Below, piece after piece: positions 34,433 to 43,454 of a stretch of 64,000 nt of DNA. Both the position numbers and the translations under genes were made by a program. Positions within the stretch are counted from its first letter, which is position 1, and the number at the start of each line of letters is the position of its first letter. Under the pieces are notes generated by a model that was given only the letters and a program-made list of their open reading frames with translations, was not told where the DNA came from and ran no database searches. Source of the stretch: Agrobacterium larrymoorei (GTDB lineage Bacteria; Pseudomonadota; Alphaproteobacteria; Rhizobiales; Rhizobiaceae); assembly GCF_013322225.1 (NCBI RefSeq), contig NZ_JAAMFB010000007.1, positions 1 through 64,000 of the forward strand, given 5' to 3'.

Positions 34433-34542
34433 TACCCCACCGCGCTGATATTGATAGGTAGCGTTCTGAAAAGTCTCTCGTCAAGGGATACGCAAATCTG
34501 CAACCTAACGTATTTTTGGGCTACGCCTACCGATCATGGCCA

Positions 34543-35082
34543 TCAAAATCGAGGCGTCGTATCCGCTTCTCCCAGCGGTCGCTGCATGAGTACGATGTCC
34601 AGCCAGCGGCCATGTTTCCAGCCGACGGATTTCAACGTACCGACCATTTCGAAACCTGCGGCGCGGTGAACGCCGACTGAGGCGGCATTGTCGGAATCAC
34701 CCACCACGGCCACCATCTGGCGAAAGCCTCTGGCTGTGGCGTCTTCGATCAACGCCAGCAGCAGCGTCTTGCCGATGCCCAGTCCCTTGCGATTGGGGTC
34801 GACATAGATGGAATCTTCCACCGTCGCGCCATAGGCCGGGCGCGCGCGGTGTGGTCCGGCATAGGCGTATCCGGCAACCGCGCCTTCCACTTCCGCGACG
34901 ATATAGGGAAAGCCGCCAGTCACCAGTGCCGCGCGCCGCTCGATCATCGTTTGGCATGCGGGAGGTTCGATTTCGAAGCTTGCGCTACCGTGAAGCACGG
35001 CATCGCGGTAAATTTCGGTAATGGTGGGGATGTCGGCTTCTTCGCAGGGGCGGATGGTGACAACAGGCTTTAAGCTATGCAT
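34543..35082 (-). CDS. GNAT acetyltransferase, phosphinothricin-acetyltransferase-like
   Basis: 179 residues. Hallmarks of the PAT/YncA branch are IYRDAVLHGSASFEIEPP, GYAYAGPHRARPAY, DSIYVDPNRKGLGIGKTLL (acetyl-CoA loop) and VGWKHGRWLDIVLMQR. In genomes this branch mostly acetylates methionine sulfone, methionine sulfoximine or related compounds; real herbicide resistance is not implied. A second member is at 42501. Confidence 0.87.
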   Translation of the reverse strand: MHSLKPVVTIRPCEEADIPTITEIYRDAVLHGSASFEIEPPACQTMIERRAALVTGGFPYIVAEVEGAVAGYAYAGPHRARPAYGATVEDSIYVDPNRKGLGIGKTLLLALIEDATARGFRQMVAVVGDSDNAASVGVHRAAGFEMVGTLKSVGWKHGRWLDIVLMQRPLGEADTTPRF

Positions 35083-35160
35083 TTCAATATCCTGACGGGT
35101 ATGCGTAATCCTTTCGACTTTGCACGAGAGCCATTCTCATGACAACCGAAATTGCCGCCA

Positions 35161-35769
35161 TCAACCACCCGTCAGAAGCTTGACCGCAATCAGCCACATG
35201 GTCAGCGCGATGATGCCTTCCAGAACTCGCCAGGCGGAGGGGTTGGCAAAGACTGGTCGAAGAAAGCGGGCACCATAACCCAGCGTGAAGAAGAACACGC
35301 AGGATGCCGTCATTGCCCCTATGGCGAATTCGGTCTCGGCACCCGGAAACTGCGTGGACAGGGTGCCGATCAGCACCACCGTGTCCAGATAGACATGCGG
35401 GTTCAGCCATGTCAGCGCAAGGCAGGTTATCAGCGTCGTGGAAAGGTGCGCTGCCGCGCCCGATGCTGCCACGAGCACCTGCGATGACTTCAGCGCCGAT
35501 TGCAGGCTTTTTGCGCCGTACCATAGCAGAAAGGCGGCACCGGCATAGCGCATCGCTGGTTCCAGTGCGGGCAATATTGCGGCAATTTGCCGGAAGGCGG
35601 TCACGCCAACCAACATCAGGATTGCGTCAGAAAGCGCACAGACGAGACATACGGCAAAGACATGATCTCCTCGCAAGCCCTGCCGCAGCAGAAATGCATT
35701 CTGCGCGCCGATGGCAACGATCAATGTCAGCCCCATGGTGAAGCCCGTAAGATATGTCGAAAAATCCAT
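35161..35769 (-). CDS. LysE/ArgO family amino acid exporter
   Basis: 202 residues, six membrane helices. GLTLIVAIGAQNAFLLRQGLRG in helix 1 and ALTWLNPHVYLDT in helix 4 are the LysE/ArgO signatures. It exports basic amino acids, chiefly lysine or arginine, when they accumulate. ATG at 35767-35769 (MDFSTYLTGF). Divergent from the argP-type regulator at 35862, the classical lysE-lysG arrangement. Confidence 0.92.
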   Translation of the reverse strand: MDFSTYLTGFTMGLTLIVAIGAQNAFLLRQGLRGDHVFAVCLVCALSDAILMLVGVTAFRQIAAILPALEPAMRYAGAAFLLWYGAKSLQSALKSSQVLVAASGAAAHLSTTLITCLALTWLNPHVYLDTVVLIGTLSTQFPGAETEFAIGAMTASCVFFFTLGYGARFLRPVFANPSAWRVLEGIIALTMWLIAVKLLTGG

Positions 35770-35861
35770 GTCCTGCCCCCTTGTGCGGCTTCGGAATAGG
35801 TAGCGCATGAAGATTAATCCAGTTAAACAACCTTACTCAGATTAAGCAGGATTAATTCGCG

Positions 35862-36764
35862 ATGGATTATGCAGCGCTTCGTGCGGTGGCGATGGTTGTG
35901 CAAACGGGCAGCTTCGAGAAAGCCGCACTTGCGCTTCATGTCACGCCGTCAGCCGTCTCCCAGCGGGTAAAGCAGTTGGAGGAGCGTCTGGGCGCGGTAC
36001 TGATCCTGCGCGGCAATCCCTGCACTGCGACCGAAAAAGGCGAATGGGTCTGTCGCCACATGGAGCATGTGGGAATGCTGGAAACGGAGCTTTTCAGCCA
36101 GCTTCCCGCGCTGCTTTCGCCGGATGAGCCGGGTCGGCAGGTGACGCTGCATGTCGCCACCAATGCCGATAGCCTCGGCACGTGGTTTTTGAAAGCGGTA
36201 TCTGGTTTCACCAACGCGTCGGGTTATCTTCTCAATGTCGCGGTGGACGATCAGGATCACACGGCGGAATGGTTACAGCGCGGGCGCGTGCTGGCCGCTG
36301 TGACCAGCCTTGAAAAGCCGGTGCAGGGCTGCCGTGTGCTGCCCCTTGGACACCTGCGATACCACGCAACGGCAAGTCCTGATTTTATCGAGCGCTATTT
36401 TGCCGGGGGTGTCACGGAGGCAAGGCTTGCGGAAGCGCCCGCTATTACATTCAATCAGAAGGACCGTTTGCAACATCAATGGATTACCGAGGTTTTCGGC
36501 GCGCCGGTGGTGCATCCGACCCATTGGTTGCCGTCTACCCAGAGCTTCGTGGATGCCGCGCTGCTGGGCATGGGCTGGGGCATGAACCCGCATCTTCTGG
36601 TTAAGGATCATCTCACCGCCGGCCGTCTGGTCGAGCTGGTGCCGGGCGCGCATCTCGATATTCCGCTGTTCTGGCAGGTCAACCGGCTGGCGGCGGATAG
36701 GCTGAGGCCACTGACCGAAGCCGTGATCGCCGCCGCCCGCAAAGAGCTTGTGACAGAGGCATAA
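35862..36764 (+). CDS. argP: ArgP/LysG-type LysR regulator
   Basis: 300 residues. HTH at about residues 3-60 (SFEKAALALHVTPSAVSQRVKQLEE), followed by the effector domain. ArgP/LysG proteins activate the divergent exporter gene when lysine or arginine is in excess, and the adjacent LysE/ArgO gene supports this. The 92-bp gap between them is AT-rich and contains the TTAATCC...GGATTAA dyad near 35815 and 35846. Confidence 0.9.
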   Translation: MDYAALRAVAMVVQTGSFEKAALALHVTPSAVSQRVKQLEERLGAVLILRGNPCTATEKGEWVCRHMEHVGMLETELFSQLPALLSPDEPGRQVTLHVATNADSLGTWFLKAVSGFTNASGYLLNVAVDDQDHTAEWLQRGRVLAAVTSLEKPVQGCRVLPLGHLRYHATASPDFIERYFAGGVTEARLAEAPAITFNQKDRLQHQWITEVFGAPVVHPTHWLPSTQSFVDAALLGMGWGMNPHLLVKDHLTAGRLVELVPGAHLDIPLFWQVNRLAADRLRPLTEAVIAAARKELVTEA

Positions 36765-36866
36765 CCGTTGCTATTCTGCAACCATATCTGACTGATTTCC
36801 TTTCGTTATTGCCGATACCTGCTTTGCCGCTTAACTCTCCTGCTGAGGGTTTTGAGGGTCAGGCAT

Positions 36867-37787
36867 ATGAGCGGCAGGTTTCATGGGTTATCGGCATTTC
36901 CGCTGACACCGGCGGATGAGAACGGGCAGGTCGATGTTGAGGCGCTTTCCCGGCTGCTCGAGCGGCTGGATGCGGCGGGCGTCGATTCCATCGGTCTTCT
37001 GGGCAGCACCGGAAGCTATGCTTATCTCTCACGGGCGGAAAGGGATCGTGCCGTGAAAGCGGCGGCGGAAGCCTTGAAGGGCAAGCCAACGCTAATGGTT
37101 GGCGTCGGCGCGTTGCGAACGGATGAGGCGTCAGCGCTGGCGAAGGATGCGGAAAATGCAGGCGCCGACGCGCTTCTGCTTGCGCCCGTGTCATACACGC
37201 CGCTGACGCAGGAAGAGGCCTATCACCATTTCGCGGCAGTTGCGGGCTCCACCTCCCTTCCGCTCTGCATCTACAACAACCCGTCCACCACCCATTTCAC
37301 CTTCAGCGATGAACTGCTGGTGCGGCTCGCCTACATTCCGCACGTGCTTTCCGTAAAGATGCCTTTGCCCGCTAGCATGGAATTCAAGCCGGAGCTGGAA
37401 CGGCTGCGACCGCGCCTCGGGGATGATTTCGCAATCGGTTATAGCGGAGATTGGGGATGCGCGGATGCCGTGCTGCAAGGCGCGGATGCATGGTATAGCG
37501 TCATCGGTGGACTGTTGCCGGTGTCATCGCTGCGTCTGCTGCGCGCAGCGCAGGCGGGCGATGCAGGGGAGGTTCAACGCCTGCAAAGCTATTTCGAACC
37601 CCTGTGGACCCTGTTCAGGGAATTCGGCAGCTATCGCGTCATCTATGCCGCAGCCAACCTGCTTTCGCTCACGCATCGTCAGCCGCCGCTGCCGGTCATG
37701 CCACTGAGTATCAGCGATACGCAGCGGGTGGAGGAGGCATTGGCAAAACTTGCCGAGCTGGATGGTTTGCCCGCTGCCACGCCATAA
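36867..37787 (+). CDS. Dihydrodipicolinate synthase family protein
   Basis: 306 residues, TIM barrel of the DapA/N-acetylneuraminate lyase superfamily. The Schiff-base lysine is in HVLSVKMPLP, the tyrosine in CIYNNPSTT, and the GSTGSYAYLS loop replaces the GTTGE loop of true DapA. The substitution suggests an aldolase acting on another keto acid rather than lysine synthesis. Start at ATG 36867 behind GAGGGTC; a TTG at 36852 is the alternative. Confidence 0.85.
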   Translation: MSGRFHGLSAFPLTPADENGQVDVEALSRLLERLDAAGVDSIGLLGSTGSYAYLSRAERDRAVKAAAEALKGKPTLMVGVGALRTDEASALAKDAENAGADALLLAPVSYTPLTQEEAYHHFAAVAGSTSLPLCIYNNPSTTHFTFSDELLVRLAYIPHVLSVKMPLPASMEFKPELERLRPRLGDDFAIGYSGDWGCADAVLQGADAWYSVIGGLLPVSSLRLLRAAQAGDAGEVQRLQSYFEPLWTLFREFGSYRVIYAAANLLSLTHRQPPLPVMPLSISDTQRVEEALAKLAELDGLPAATP

Positions 37788-37845
37788 TTCCGGCGCTTTG
37801 CAGGCGGCATTCAATGCTCATTCCATTTTGAAAGTATCACCGCAA

Positions 37846-38583
37846 ATGTTGAAGCATCTTCATATTGCCGCGCTGATCTTCGCCTTCGCTTCTCCCGCGC
37901 TTGCAGGATCTGGTCTCGTGGAGCCAACCTTGAAAATGGAAGGCTTGAACACGCAGCGGAAGGGAGCGCCGATCCGCGTTGCCATCACGCTCGATGCCTG
38001 TATGGGCAAGACGGATTTTCGCATTCTCGATACGCTGGTGAATGAGAAAATCCCTGCGACGATCTTCGTCACGGGCAGGTGGCTGAAACACAATCCGGAC
38101 GCGCTCGCCATCCTTCTGGCGCATCCCGATCTGTTCGAGATCGAAAATCACGGCGAAAATCATATGCCTGCCGTCGATATACCCGTTTCGATCTACGGCA
38201 TCGCCGCTGCGGGTTCGGAGCCTGCGGTGATCCAGGAAGTCGAGGGCGGAAAGCAGGCCATCGTAGCCGCCACCGGCCACCAGCCGCACTGGTTTCGCGG
38301 CGCAACGGCGAAATACACCCAGTCCTCGATGGTAACGATCAACCAGCTTGGCGAGCGTGTGGCTGGCTATTCCGTCAACGGCGACGGCGGCTCACTGCTT
38401 GGTGCGGCAGAGACCACAAAACACATCGCCTCCGCCAGAGATGGCGATGTCGTCATCGCGCACATTAACCAGCCTACCCACGAAGCCGGTGAGGGCGTCG
38501 TGAAGGGCCTTCTGGCACTGAAGGCCAAAGGTGTAGCCTTCACTCGCCTTGATGACCCGGCTTTTCATCTGCCGTCGAATTAG
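37846..38583 (+). CDS. Exported polysaccharide deacetylase-like protein
   Basis: 245 residues with a signal peptide (MLKHLHIAALIFAFASPALA). The NodB-type fold is recognisable by ITLDACMG (the usual TFDDG with the second Asp replaced by Ala), IFVTGRWLK, IENHGENHMP (the metal His-x-x-x-His site) and WFRGATAKY. The changed first motif makes full deacetylase activity uncertain. It follows the DapA-like gene by about 60 bases. ATG at 37846 has no clear ribosome site; TTG at 37828 is in frame. Confidence 0.8.
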   Translation: MLKHLHIAALIFAFASPALAGSGLVEPTLKMEGLNTQRKGAPIRVAITLDACMGKTDFRILDTLVNEKIPATIFVTGRWLKHNPDALAILLAHPDLFEIENHGENHMPAVDIPVSIYGIAAAGSEPAVIQEVEGGKQAIVAATGHQPHWFRGATAKYTQSSMVTINQLGERVAGYSVNGDGGSLLGAAETTKHIASARDGDVVIAHINQPTHEAGEGVVKGLLALKAKGVAFTRLDDPAFHLPSN

Positions 38584-38627
38584 AACATTTCCGCGTTTCC
38601 AAGAAACGGCGCGAATGCCCCTTGGTT

Positions 38628-38957
38628 TCAGGATACTGCTTTTTCCAAAGCCGACGTTACCCATTTGTTGAGGCTGACGCCGTCTTTTCTGGCGGCAGTG
38701 GAAATTGCCCTGTGCAACTGCGGCTCGGCGCGAACAACGAACTGGCCTGAAAACGGCTTTTCCGGCTCTTCGCCTCGTTCCTTGCAGAAGGATATGTAGT
38801 CTTCGACAGAATCTGCTAGCGCCTGTTTCAGCTCAGCCGCGGATGTTCCCTGAAACGTAATGACATCGCGCAGATTGATGACCTCGCCGTGGAAAATCTC
38901 CGCGTCCTCATCAAAATCGATGATCGCCTCATACCCCTTGTAATGCATGACGGTCAT
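38628..38957 (-). CDS. hicB: HicB family antitoxin
   Basis: 109 residues. The N-terminal part (YKGYEAIIDFDEDAEIFHGEVINLRDVITFQG) is the partially degraded RNase-H-like HicB fold, and the C-terminus (GQFVVRAEPQLHRAISTAARKDGVSLNKWVTSAL) is a ribbon-helix-helix DNA-binding domain. It neutralises HicA and represses the operon. Overlaps hicA by four bases (ATGA) with toxin first, as is normal for hicAB. Confidence 0.92.
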   Translation of the reverse strand: MTVMHYKGYEAIIDFDEDAEIFHGEVINLRDVITFQGTSAAELKQALADSVEDYISFCKERGEEPEKPFSGQFVVRAEPQLHRAISTAARKDGVSLNKWVTSALEKAVS

Positions 38958-39214
38958 GGAATTATCCCTGCTTCACCCAAAAAGCGGCGCACTGATTTGA
39001 CCGCTCCCTTGTCTGTCTCTTTTTGCGGATGTGGCCGATGAAAAACAGCACGCACTCCATTTAGCGCCACACGAATGCGCGAGCCGCTTCCTTCCGAAAT
39101 CTCTGCGCCACAGGCAATAAAAAGGGCTTCTATATCTCGCCATTCTATTCCAGCCCGGACAGGATCGGAAAACACCGCATCCAGAACGTTCCTGTGCTTC
39201 CTGGCTAATTCCAT
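38954..39214 (-). CDS. hicA: HicA family mRNA-cleaving toxin
   Basis: 86 residues. The dsRBD-like HicA fold is seen in IEWRDIEALFIACGAEISEGSGSRIRVALNG; the active-site histidine is in VFHRPHPQKE, followed by KGAVKSVRRFL. HicA cuts mRNA and blocks translation. Start at ATG 39212-39214; the longer frame to 39283 would cross the operator repeats. At 86 residues it is somewhat longer than the shortest HicA proteins because of an N-terminal helix that also occurs in longer forms. Confidence 0.9.
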   Translation of the reverse strand: MELARKHRNVLDAVFSDPVRAGIEWRDIEALFIACGAEISEGSGSRIRVALNGVRAVFHRPHPQKETDKGAVKSVRRFLGEAGIIP

Positions 39215-39217
39215 ATA

Positions 39218-39310
39218 GTATCGCTTTTTGATATCGCTTTCAATATGCTGGCGCGGCAACTCTTCTGACGCTGAGCCATACATTCAACCATATGTAGAAA
39301 AGCGATATCG
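39218..39310. promoter_or_regulatory. hicAB control region with TATCGCTTT repeats
   Basis: TATCGCTTT occurs twice in tandem (39219-39227 and 39232-39240), and its inverse AAAGCGATA follows at 39299-39307. Ribbon-helix-helix antitoxins bind such short repeats co-operatively, so this is the probable HicB operator. The repeats bracket the likely promoter of hicA. Confidence 0.7.
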
Positions 39311-39319
39311 TCAAGGCAA

Positions 39320-40489
39320 TCAGGACGGCAGGTTTGGCACGACCTTGCGGGATGGGAACAGTTCGCGGGCAATCGTCATGCCGATGAGCGAGAGGGGCAG
39401 GGCCAGCATTGCGCCAGCGGCACCCCACATCCATGTCCAGAAGACGATTGCGACGAAGACCAGGAAGGGGTTGATCTCGAGATTCTTGCCGACAACCGCC
39501 GGGAAGACCAGGTTTTCCATCAAAAGGTGTATCGTAAAGAACACGATGGATGGCAGCAGGCCGAGCAGCAGACTGTCATGGGTTATGATGCCAGCGACCG
39601 CCAATGAAAGGGTCATCGCGGTGATGCCGAGGAAGGGCACAAAGCTGGAAAGAAAGGCAAACAGCCCCCACAAAAACGGCATTGCCAGCCCGCCGAGATA
39701 GGCAATGACGACCATGGAAACGCCTAGCCCGGCATAAAGCAGCGACGCGGTTGCGAAGTAAGAGCTCAGCACGGTTTCAATAGAGGCGATGGTGCGGATG
39801 GTTCTCAGCCGCTGGTGGCGCTGCGGAAAGGCCATGATAACCGCCTTGCGAAGCCTGACGCGGCTGTAGAGAAACAGCAGCAAAGCCGCAAAGAACATCA
39901 GCCCCTGAATAATGGCGGGCGTGAGGTTGGACCCCACGACGGCGATCACTTCGCTGCTTCGCGACAGGAAGGATTCCATCGTCATCGAGCCCATATTGAA
40001 TGTGGCAGCAGAAATGTTCAGCCATCCCCAGTTCTGGAGATAGGGGAGAAAACGGTCCAAACTCCGCTGCAACAGGCCGGGTCCCTCCGCCGCAAGTGCA
40101 GAGAGCGGTTCAACCAGCGAATTGGCCACGATGAACATTACCAGCGCCACAGCGGAAGACAGGATGACGGCGACGCCGAAACCGGGAATGCCATAGGAAC
40201 CCAGTTTTTCAGCGGCAACACCGAGAATCATGCCGACGACGATTGCCAGCACGATGGGGATGAGGACCAGCGACAATGCATGGATGACGCCCATGAAGAC
40301 GATGAGGAATAGCCCGACGATCGACCAGGCAACGGCGACATCGAGAGCTTCACGGCCCAAGGGCTGCTGGCTTCTTGCGTCATCGTGAGCGGTTGCCAGT
40401 GCACCCTTTATCAACGGATCGTGGTGGTGATCCGTATTTGGCAGATGCGCCTGGGCCTTCCTTTTATGTACCGGACTTTGTTCGTTCAT
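39320..40489 (-). CDS. AI-2E family transporter
   Basis: 389 residues with about eight membrane helices. The family motif VFPAVVGKNLEINPFLVFVAIVF near residue 340 is well conserved, as are the preceding LPSIVFFTIHLLMEN and following WGAAGAMLALPLSLI. Although named for autoinducer-2 export (TqsA), most members transport other solutes or ions. The N-terminal 45 residues are polar and histidine-rich. It ends ten bases short of the hicAB control region. Confidence 0.88.
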   Translation of the reverse strand: MNEQSPVHKRKAQAHLPNTDHHHDPLIKGALATAHDDARSQQPLGREALDVAVAWSIVGLFLIVFMGVIHALSLVLIPIVLAIVVGMILGVAAEKLGSYGIPGFGVAVILSSAVALVMFIVANSLVEPLSALAAEGPGLLQRSLDRFLPYLQNWGWLNISAATFNMGSMTMESFLSRSSEVIAVVGSNLTPAIIQGLMFFAALLLFLYSRVRLRKAVIMAFPQRHQRLRTIRTIASIETVLSSYFATASLLYAGLGVSMVVIAYLGGLAMPFLWGLFAFLSSFVPFLGITAMTLSLAVAGIITHDSLLLGLLPSIVFFTIHLLMENLVFPAVVGKNLEINPFLVFVAIVFWTWMWGAAGAMLALPLSLIGMTIARELFPSRKVVPNLPS

Positions 40490-40595
40490 TTTACCGTGCC
40501 CCCATCAGGACGCTATAACGCACGGAAAACTCGGCAGTTCCGGCAATTCTAAAATATGCTTCGAGATGGATTGGCTGTCCCAAATCCGCCCTCGC

Positions 40596-41456
40596 TCAGG
40601 CCGAGAGCTTCAACCCGATGCCCCATGGGTCTTTGAGCGAAATCCCGTCGCCGTGCCGCTCGGTTGCGATTTCCAGACGGTCGAGTGCGGCGACAGCCCT
40701 GTCCAGCGTTTCCTTCTCGTTGAAGGTCAATGAATAGCCGGAGAGCCCCGCCATATCGTCGGTTCTTGCCTCAGCACCCCTGCTGTTCCAGATGTTGGCG
40801 GCGACATGGTGGTGATACTTGCCATAGCCAAAGAAGCTCGCGCCGGGATACCGGGCCATGATATTGAGGCCGAGAACATCCTGATAAAACGCATCGGCCT
40901 GCGGAATATTGCCGACCTGCAGGTGAATATGCCCGATCGCCGTGCCCGCCGCCGCATGACGGAACGGTGTCTTGGGCGCGCTGTCATAAAGCCCCTGAAG
41001 ATCGAGGGGTAAGGTTGCCATTTCCACCTTGCCGTCCGGCTGGTAATTCCATTCCTCGTGCTGGCGGTCCCGATAGACCTCGATGCCGTTGCCTTCCGGG
41101 TCTGCCAGATAGATCGCCTCGCTGACGAGATGGTCCGACGCCCCCTGAAGCGACACATTATTATGGGCGACATGGGCCAGCCACTGCGCCAGATCATTTC
41201 GGCTCGGCATCAGAAATGCGGTGTGAAACAGCCCTGCCGCGCCGCGCGGGGCGCGAAGAACGTTATCGGCTGTGGTGAGTGTGAGGAGGGGTTTGCCATC
41301 CACGCCCAGCACCTCACCGCTTTTCGAACGTTCGATTACCGTTAGCCCGATGATTTTTTGATAGAATTCGGAAACCCGCGCCAGATCATGCACGACCAGA
41401 TGCGCCTGCCCGACATATCCGGGCCTTGTAAAAGCAAATTGCGTCTCATCGGTCAT
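40596..41456 (-). CDS. Two-domain VOC dioxygenase (catechol 2,3-dioxygenase-like)
   Basis: 286 residues with two VOC modules. The N-terminal one begins YVGQAHLVVHDLARVSEFYQ, the C-terminal one IGHIHLQVGNIPQADAFYQ. Metal-ligand candidates are His in HIHLQV and the Glu and His in GNGIEVYRDR and YHHHVAANIW. The closest named relatives are CatE-type extradiol dioxygenases, but substrate is not assured. Start ATG 41454-41456 with GGAGAAG upstream. Confidence 0.85.
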   Translation of the reverse strand: MTDETQFAFTRPGYVGQAHLVVHDLARVSEFYQKIIGLTVIERSKSGEVLGVDGKPLLTLTTADNVLRAPRGAAGLFHTAFLMPSRNDLAQWLAHVAHNNVSLQGASDHLVSEAIYLADPEGNGIEVYRDRQHEEWNYQPDGKVEMATLPLDLQGLYDSAPKTPFRHAAAGTAIGHIHLQVGNIPQADAFYQDVLGLNIMARYPGASFFGYGKYHHHVAANIWNSRGAEARTDDMAGLSGYSLTFNEKETLDRAVAALDRLEIATERHGDGISLKDPWGIGLKLSA

Positions 41457-41739
41457 GATCTTCTCCATGTGCTTCCATAAGTGAAGCGGTTCTAAGCGCG
41501 GGCACCCGCGCCCCTGTAGGCAAATATGGCCCACCTGCACCGTTACGGAAATATCTCCTGACCACGATGCAGTGTTGAAGATTTGTTGACGATGCCCGTT
41601 GCGATATGTGCTTGAATGAGCAAAAGCATGCGGCGAATATGATCGGGTCTCAATGTAACGCTGCCGAATGTAAAGTGATTGCCTGCGTCTTGTTACCGTC
41701 GCATATTATTTGCATCATCCCGGAAAAGGATGCAGAAAA

Positions 41740-42408
41740 ATGAGTGAAATCTGGCGATTTGGCCGCCGTTACGATCTACATGAAATTGTTGCCGATGGCA
41801 TCGTCCACGGCGTCGGTATCGTGTTTGCGCTTGTCGGCGCGACTGCGCTCATCTTCTATGTCACGCTTTGGGGCAGCCTGAGCTCGATTGCTGCGGCATG
41901 GATTTATGCGCTGGGTCTCATTCTGTGCCTTTCGATCTCCTTCACCTACAACATCTGGCCGCACTCCAACGTCAAATGGTTTTTGCGCAGGCTGGATCAC
42001 TCGGCTATTTTCATATTGATCGCAGCGACTTACACGCCATTCCTGCAACGTGGCATCGAAGACCCGCTGATTGCGTTGACGCTGGCCGGGATCTGGTTGG
42101 CGGCGATTGCAGGCATATTCATCAAATGTTTCTATCCCGGTCGCTATGACCGGCTGGCGATCCTGCTCTATCTTGGAATGGGGTGGAGCGGCGTCATGGT
42201 GGCAGAGCCGCTGTCCAATCATCTTGCACCCGTCACTCTCTGGCTTATCATCATTGGCGGCGTGATCTATTCCATGGGCGTGATCTTCCACGTCTGGGAG
42301 CGCCTGCGTTTCCAGAACGCAATCTGGCACGGGTTCGTCGTCGTCGCTGCAGCCGTGCATTATTCAGCGGTGATGACCAGCTTCAGCCTGCCTCCGGTCG
42401 CTGCATAA
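41740..42408 (+). CDS. Hemolysin III family membrane protein (TrhA/YqfA)
   Basis: 222 residues with seven membrane helices of the PAQR/hemolysin III fold. The metal-site motifs are HEIVADGIVHGVG in helix 1, SFTYNIWPHSNVKWFLRRLDHSAIF in helix 2-3, and HVWERLRFQNAIWHGFVVVAAAVHY at the C-terminus. Bacterial members influence membrane fluidity and fatty-acid homeostasis; haemolysis is not implied. ATG at 41740 follows GGATGCAGAAAA. Confidence 0.9.
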   Translation: MSEIWRFGRRYDLHEIVADGIVHGVGIVFALVGATALIFYVTLWGSLSSIAAAWIYALGLILCLSISFTYNIWPHSNVKWFLRRLDHSAIFILIAATYTPFLQRGIEDPLIALTLAGIWLAAIAGIFIKCFYPGRYDRLAILLYLGMGWSGVMVAEPLSNHLAPVTLWLIIIGGVIYSMGVIFHVWERLRFQNAIWHGFVVVAAAVHYSAVMTSFSLPPVAA

Positions 42409-42500
42409 TGATCCGGCATCCATGTCCGTAAAATTGCTTCACAGGCGAAAGCGCCACGCCTATTGTCGCGGCAGGCACTTATTTGCAGCGGATAAAAAGC

Positions 42501-43001
42501 ATGAGCATGACATTGCGCGACGCCACCGTCGAAGACCTTCCCGGCATCATGGAAATTTACAATGATGCGGTGGAGAACACGACCGCCATCTGGAACGAAA
42601 CACTGGTGGATCTGGACAACCGCAAGGAGTGGTTCAAGCTGCGCACGGAGCGAGGCTTCCCGGTCATCGTCGCAATCAAGGACGACGCTCTGGTCGGCTA
42701 CGCCTCCTTCGGAGACTGGCGACCCTTCGATGGATACCGGCACACGCGCGAACATTCGGTCTATGTCCACAAGGATGCCCGCGGCCACGGCATCGGCAGG
42801 CTGCTGATGCTGTCCCTCATCGAGCACGCGAAAGCCGCAGGCGTCCACGTGCTGATCGGCGCAATCGAATCGCAGAATACTGCCTCCATCCGCCTCCACG
42901 AAAGGCTGGGCTTTCGCGTGGCGGGGCAATATTCCGAAGTCGGCAAGAAGTTCGGCCGCTGGCTGGACCTCACCAGTATGGAACTCAGGGTTCCTTCCTG
43001 A
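42501..43001 (+). CDS. GNAT acetyltransferase, MnaT/YncA-like
   Basis: 166 residues, same branch as the protein at 34543: IYNDAVENTTAIWNE, GYASFGDWRPFDGYRHTREHSVYV, RGHGIGRLLM (acetyl-CoA loop) and KKFGRWLDLTSME. Substrates in the family are methionine analogues and other amino acids. The ATG at 42501 has no strong ribosome site; ATG at 42507 and TTG at 42483 are alternatives. Confidence 0.87.
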   Translation: MSMTLRDATVEDLPGIMEIYNDAVENTTAIWNETLVDLDNRKEWFKLRTERGFPVIVAIKDDALVGYASFGDWRPFDGYRHTREHSVYVHKDARGHGIGRLLMLSLIEHAKAAGVHVLIGAIESQNTASIRLHERLGFRVAGQYSEVGKKFGRWLDLTSMELRVPS

Positions 43002-43015
43002 GACGGTCCTCGCAA

Positions 43016-43045
43016 AACCGAGGCGGCCCTTGCGCCGTCTCGGTT
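43016..43045. terminator. Bidirectional terminator between GNAT gene and msrB
   Basis: A 12-bp stem AACCGAGGCGGC / GCCGTCTCGGTT with one G-U pair and a six-base loop. It lies between two convergent genes, and the msrB stop codon (43044-43046) falls on its last bases. Confidence 0.75.
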
Positions 43046-43454
43046 AATCCTGCGGTTCGAACACCATGGAATGGCCGTTGATGCAGTAACGCAGACCTGT
43101 GGGAGGTGGGCCGTCTGGGAAAACGTGGCCCAGATGACCGCCGCAATTGGCGCAGCGGATTTCGGTGCGCACCATTCCGTAGCTGACGTCACGGTGTTCA
43201 GTCACCGCATCGGGCTTCACCGGCTCGAAATAGCTCGGCCAGCCGCAGCCCGCGTCGAACTTGGTGTCGGAGATGAAGAGCGGTTCATCACAGGCGGCGC
43301 AGCGGTAAAGTCCTTTTTCCGAGCTGTTCCAGTAGGGGCCTGTGAAGGCGCGTTCGGTGCCGTGTTCGCGCAGTATGTGATACTGTTCGGGCGTGAGCTG
43401 CTCGCGCCATTCGGCATCGGTTCTGGTGAGTTTGGGAGATTTTAGATCGCTCAT
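43044..43454 (-). CDS. msrB: Peptide-methionine (R)-S-oxide reductase
   Basis: 136 residues, the usual size of MsrB. Zinc cysteines: CAACDEP and CANCGGH. Catalytic cysteine: RYCINGHSM near residue 125. The [11 protein letters not shown] and [21 protein letters not shown] segments are family hallmarks. It repairs oxidised methionine with thioredoxin. The protein starts at ATG 43452-43454; AAAGGGACAT upstream. Confidence 0.96.
   Translation of the reverse strand: MSDLKSPKLTRTDAEWREQLTPEQYHILREHGTERAFTGPYWNSSEKGLYRCAACDEPLFISDTKFDAGCGWPSYFEPVKPDAVTEHRDVSYGMVRTEIRCANCGGHLGHVFPDGPPPTGLRYCINGHSMVFEPQD

Noticed and set aside
34543-35082. Herbicide (phosphinothricin) resistance gene
   Set aside because: The family name is broad; most members act on methionine analogues, and nothing in the sequence shows activity on phosphinothricin.
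39320-40489. Quorum-sensing autoinducer-2 exporter
   Set aside because: AI-2E is only a family name; no luxS or lsr genes are in the window, so a signalling role is unsupported.
41740-42408. Haemolysin as a virulence factor
   Set aside because: The hemolysin III name is historical; this fold is a seven-helix membrane protein linked to lipid homeostasis.
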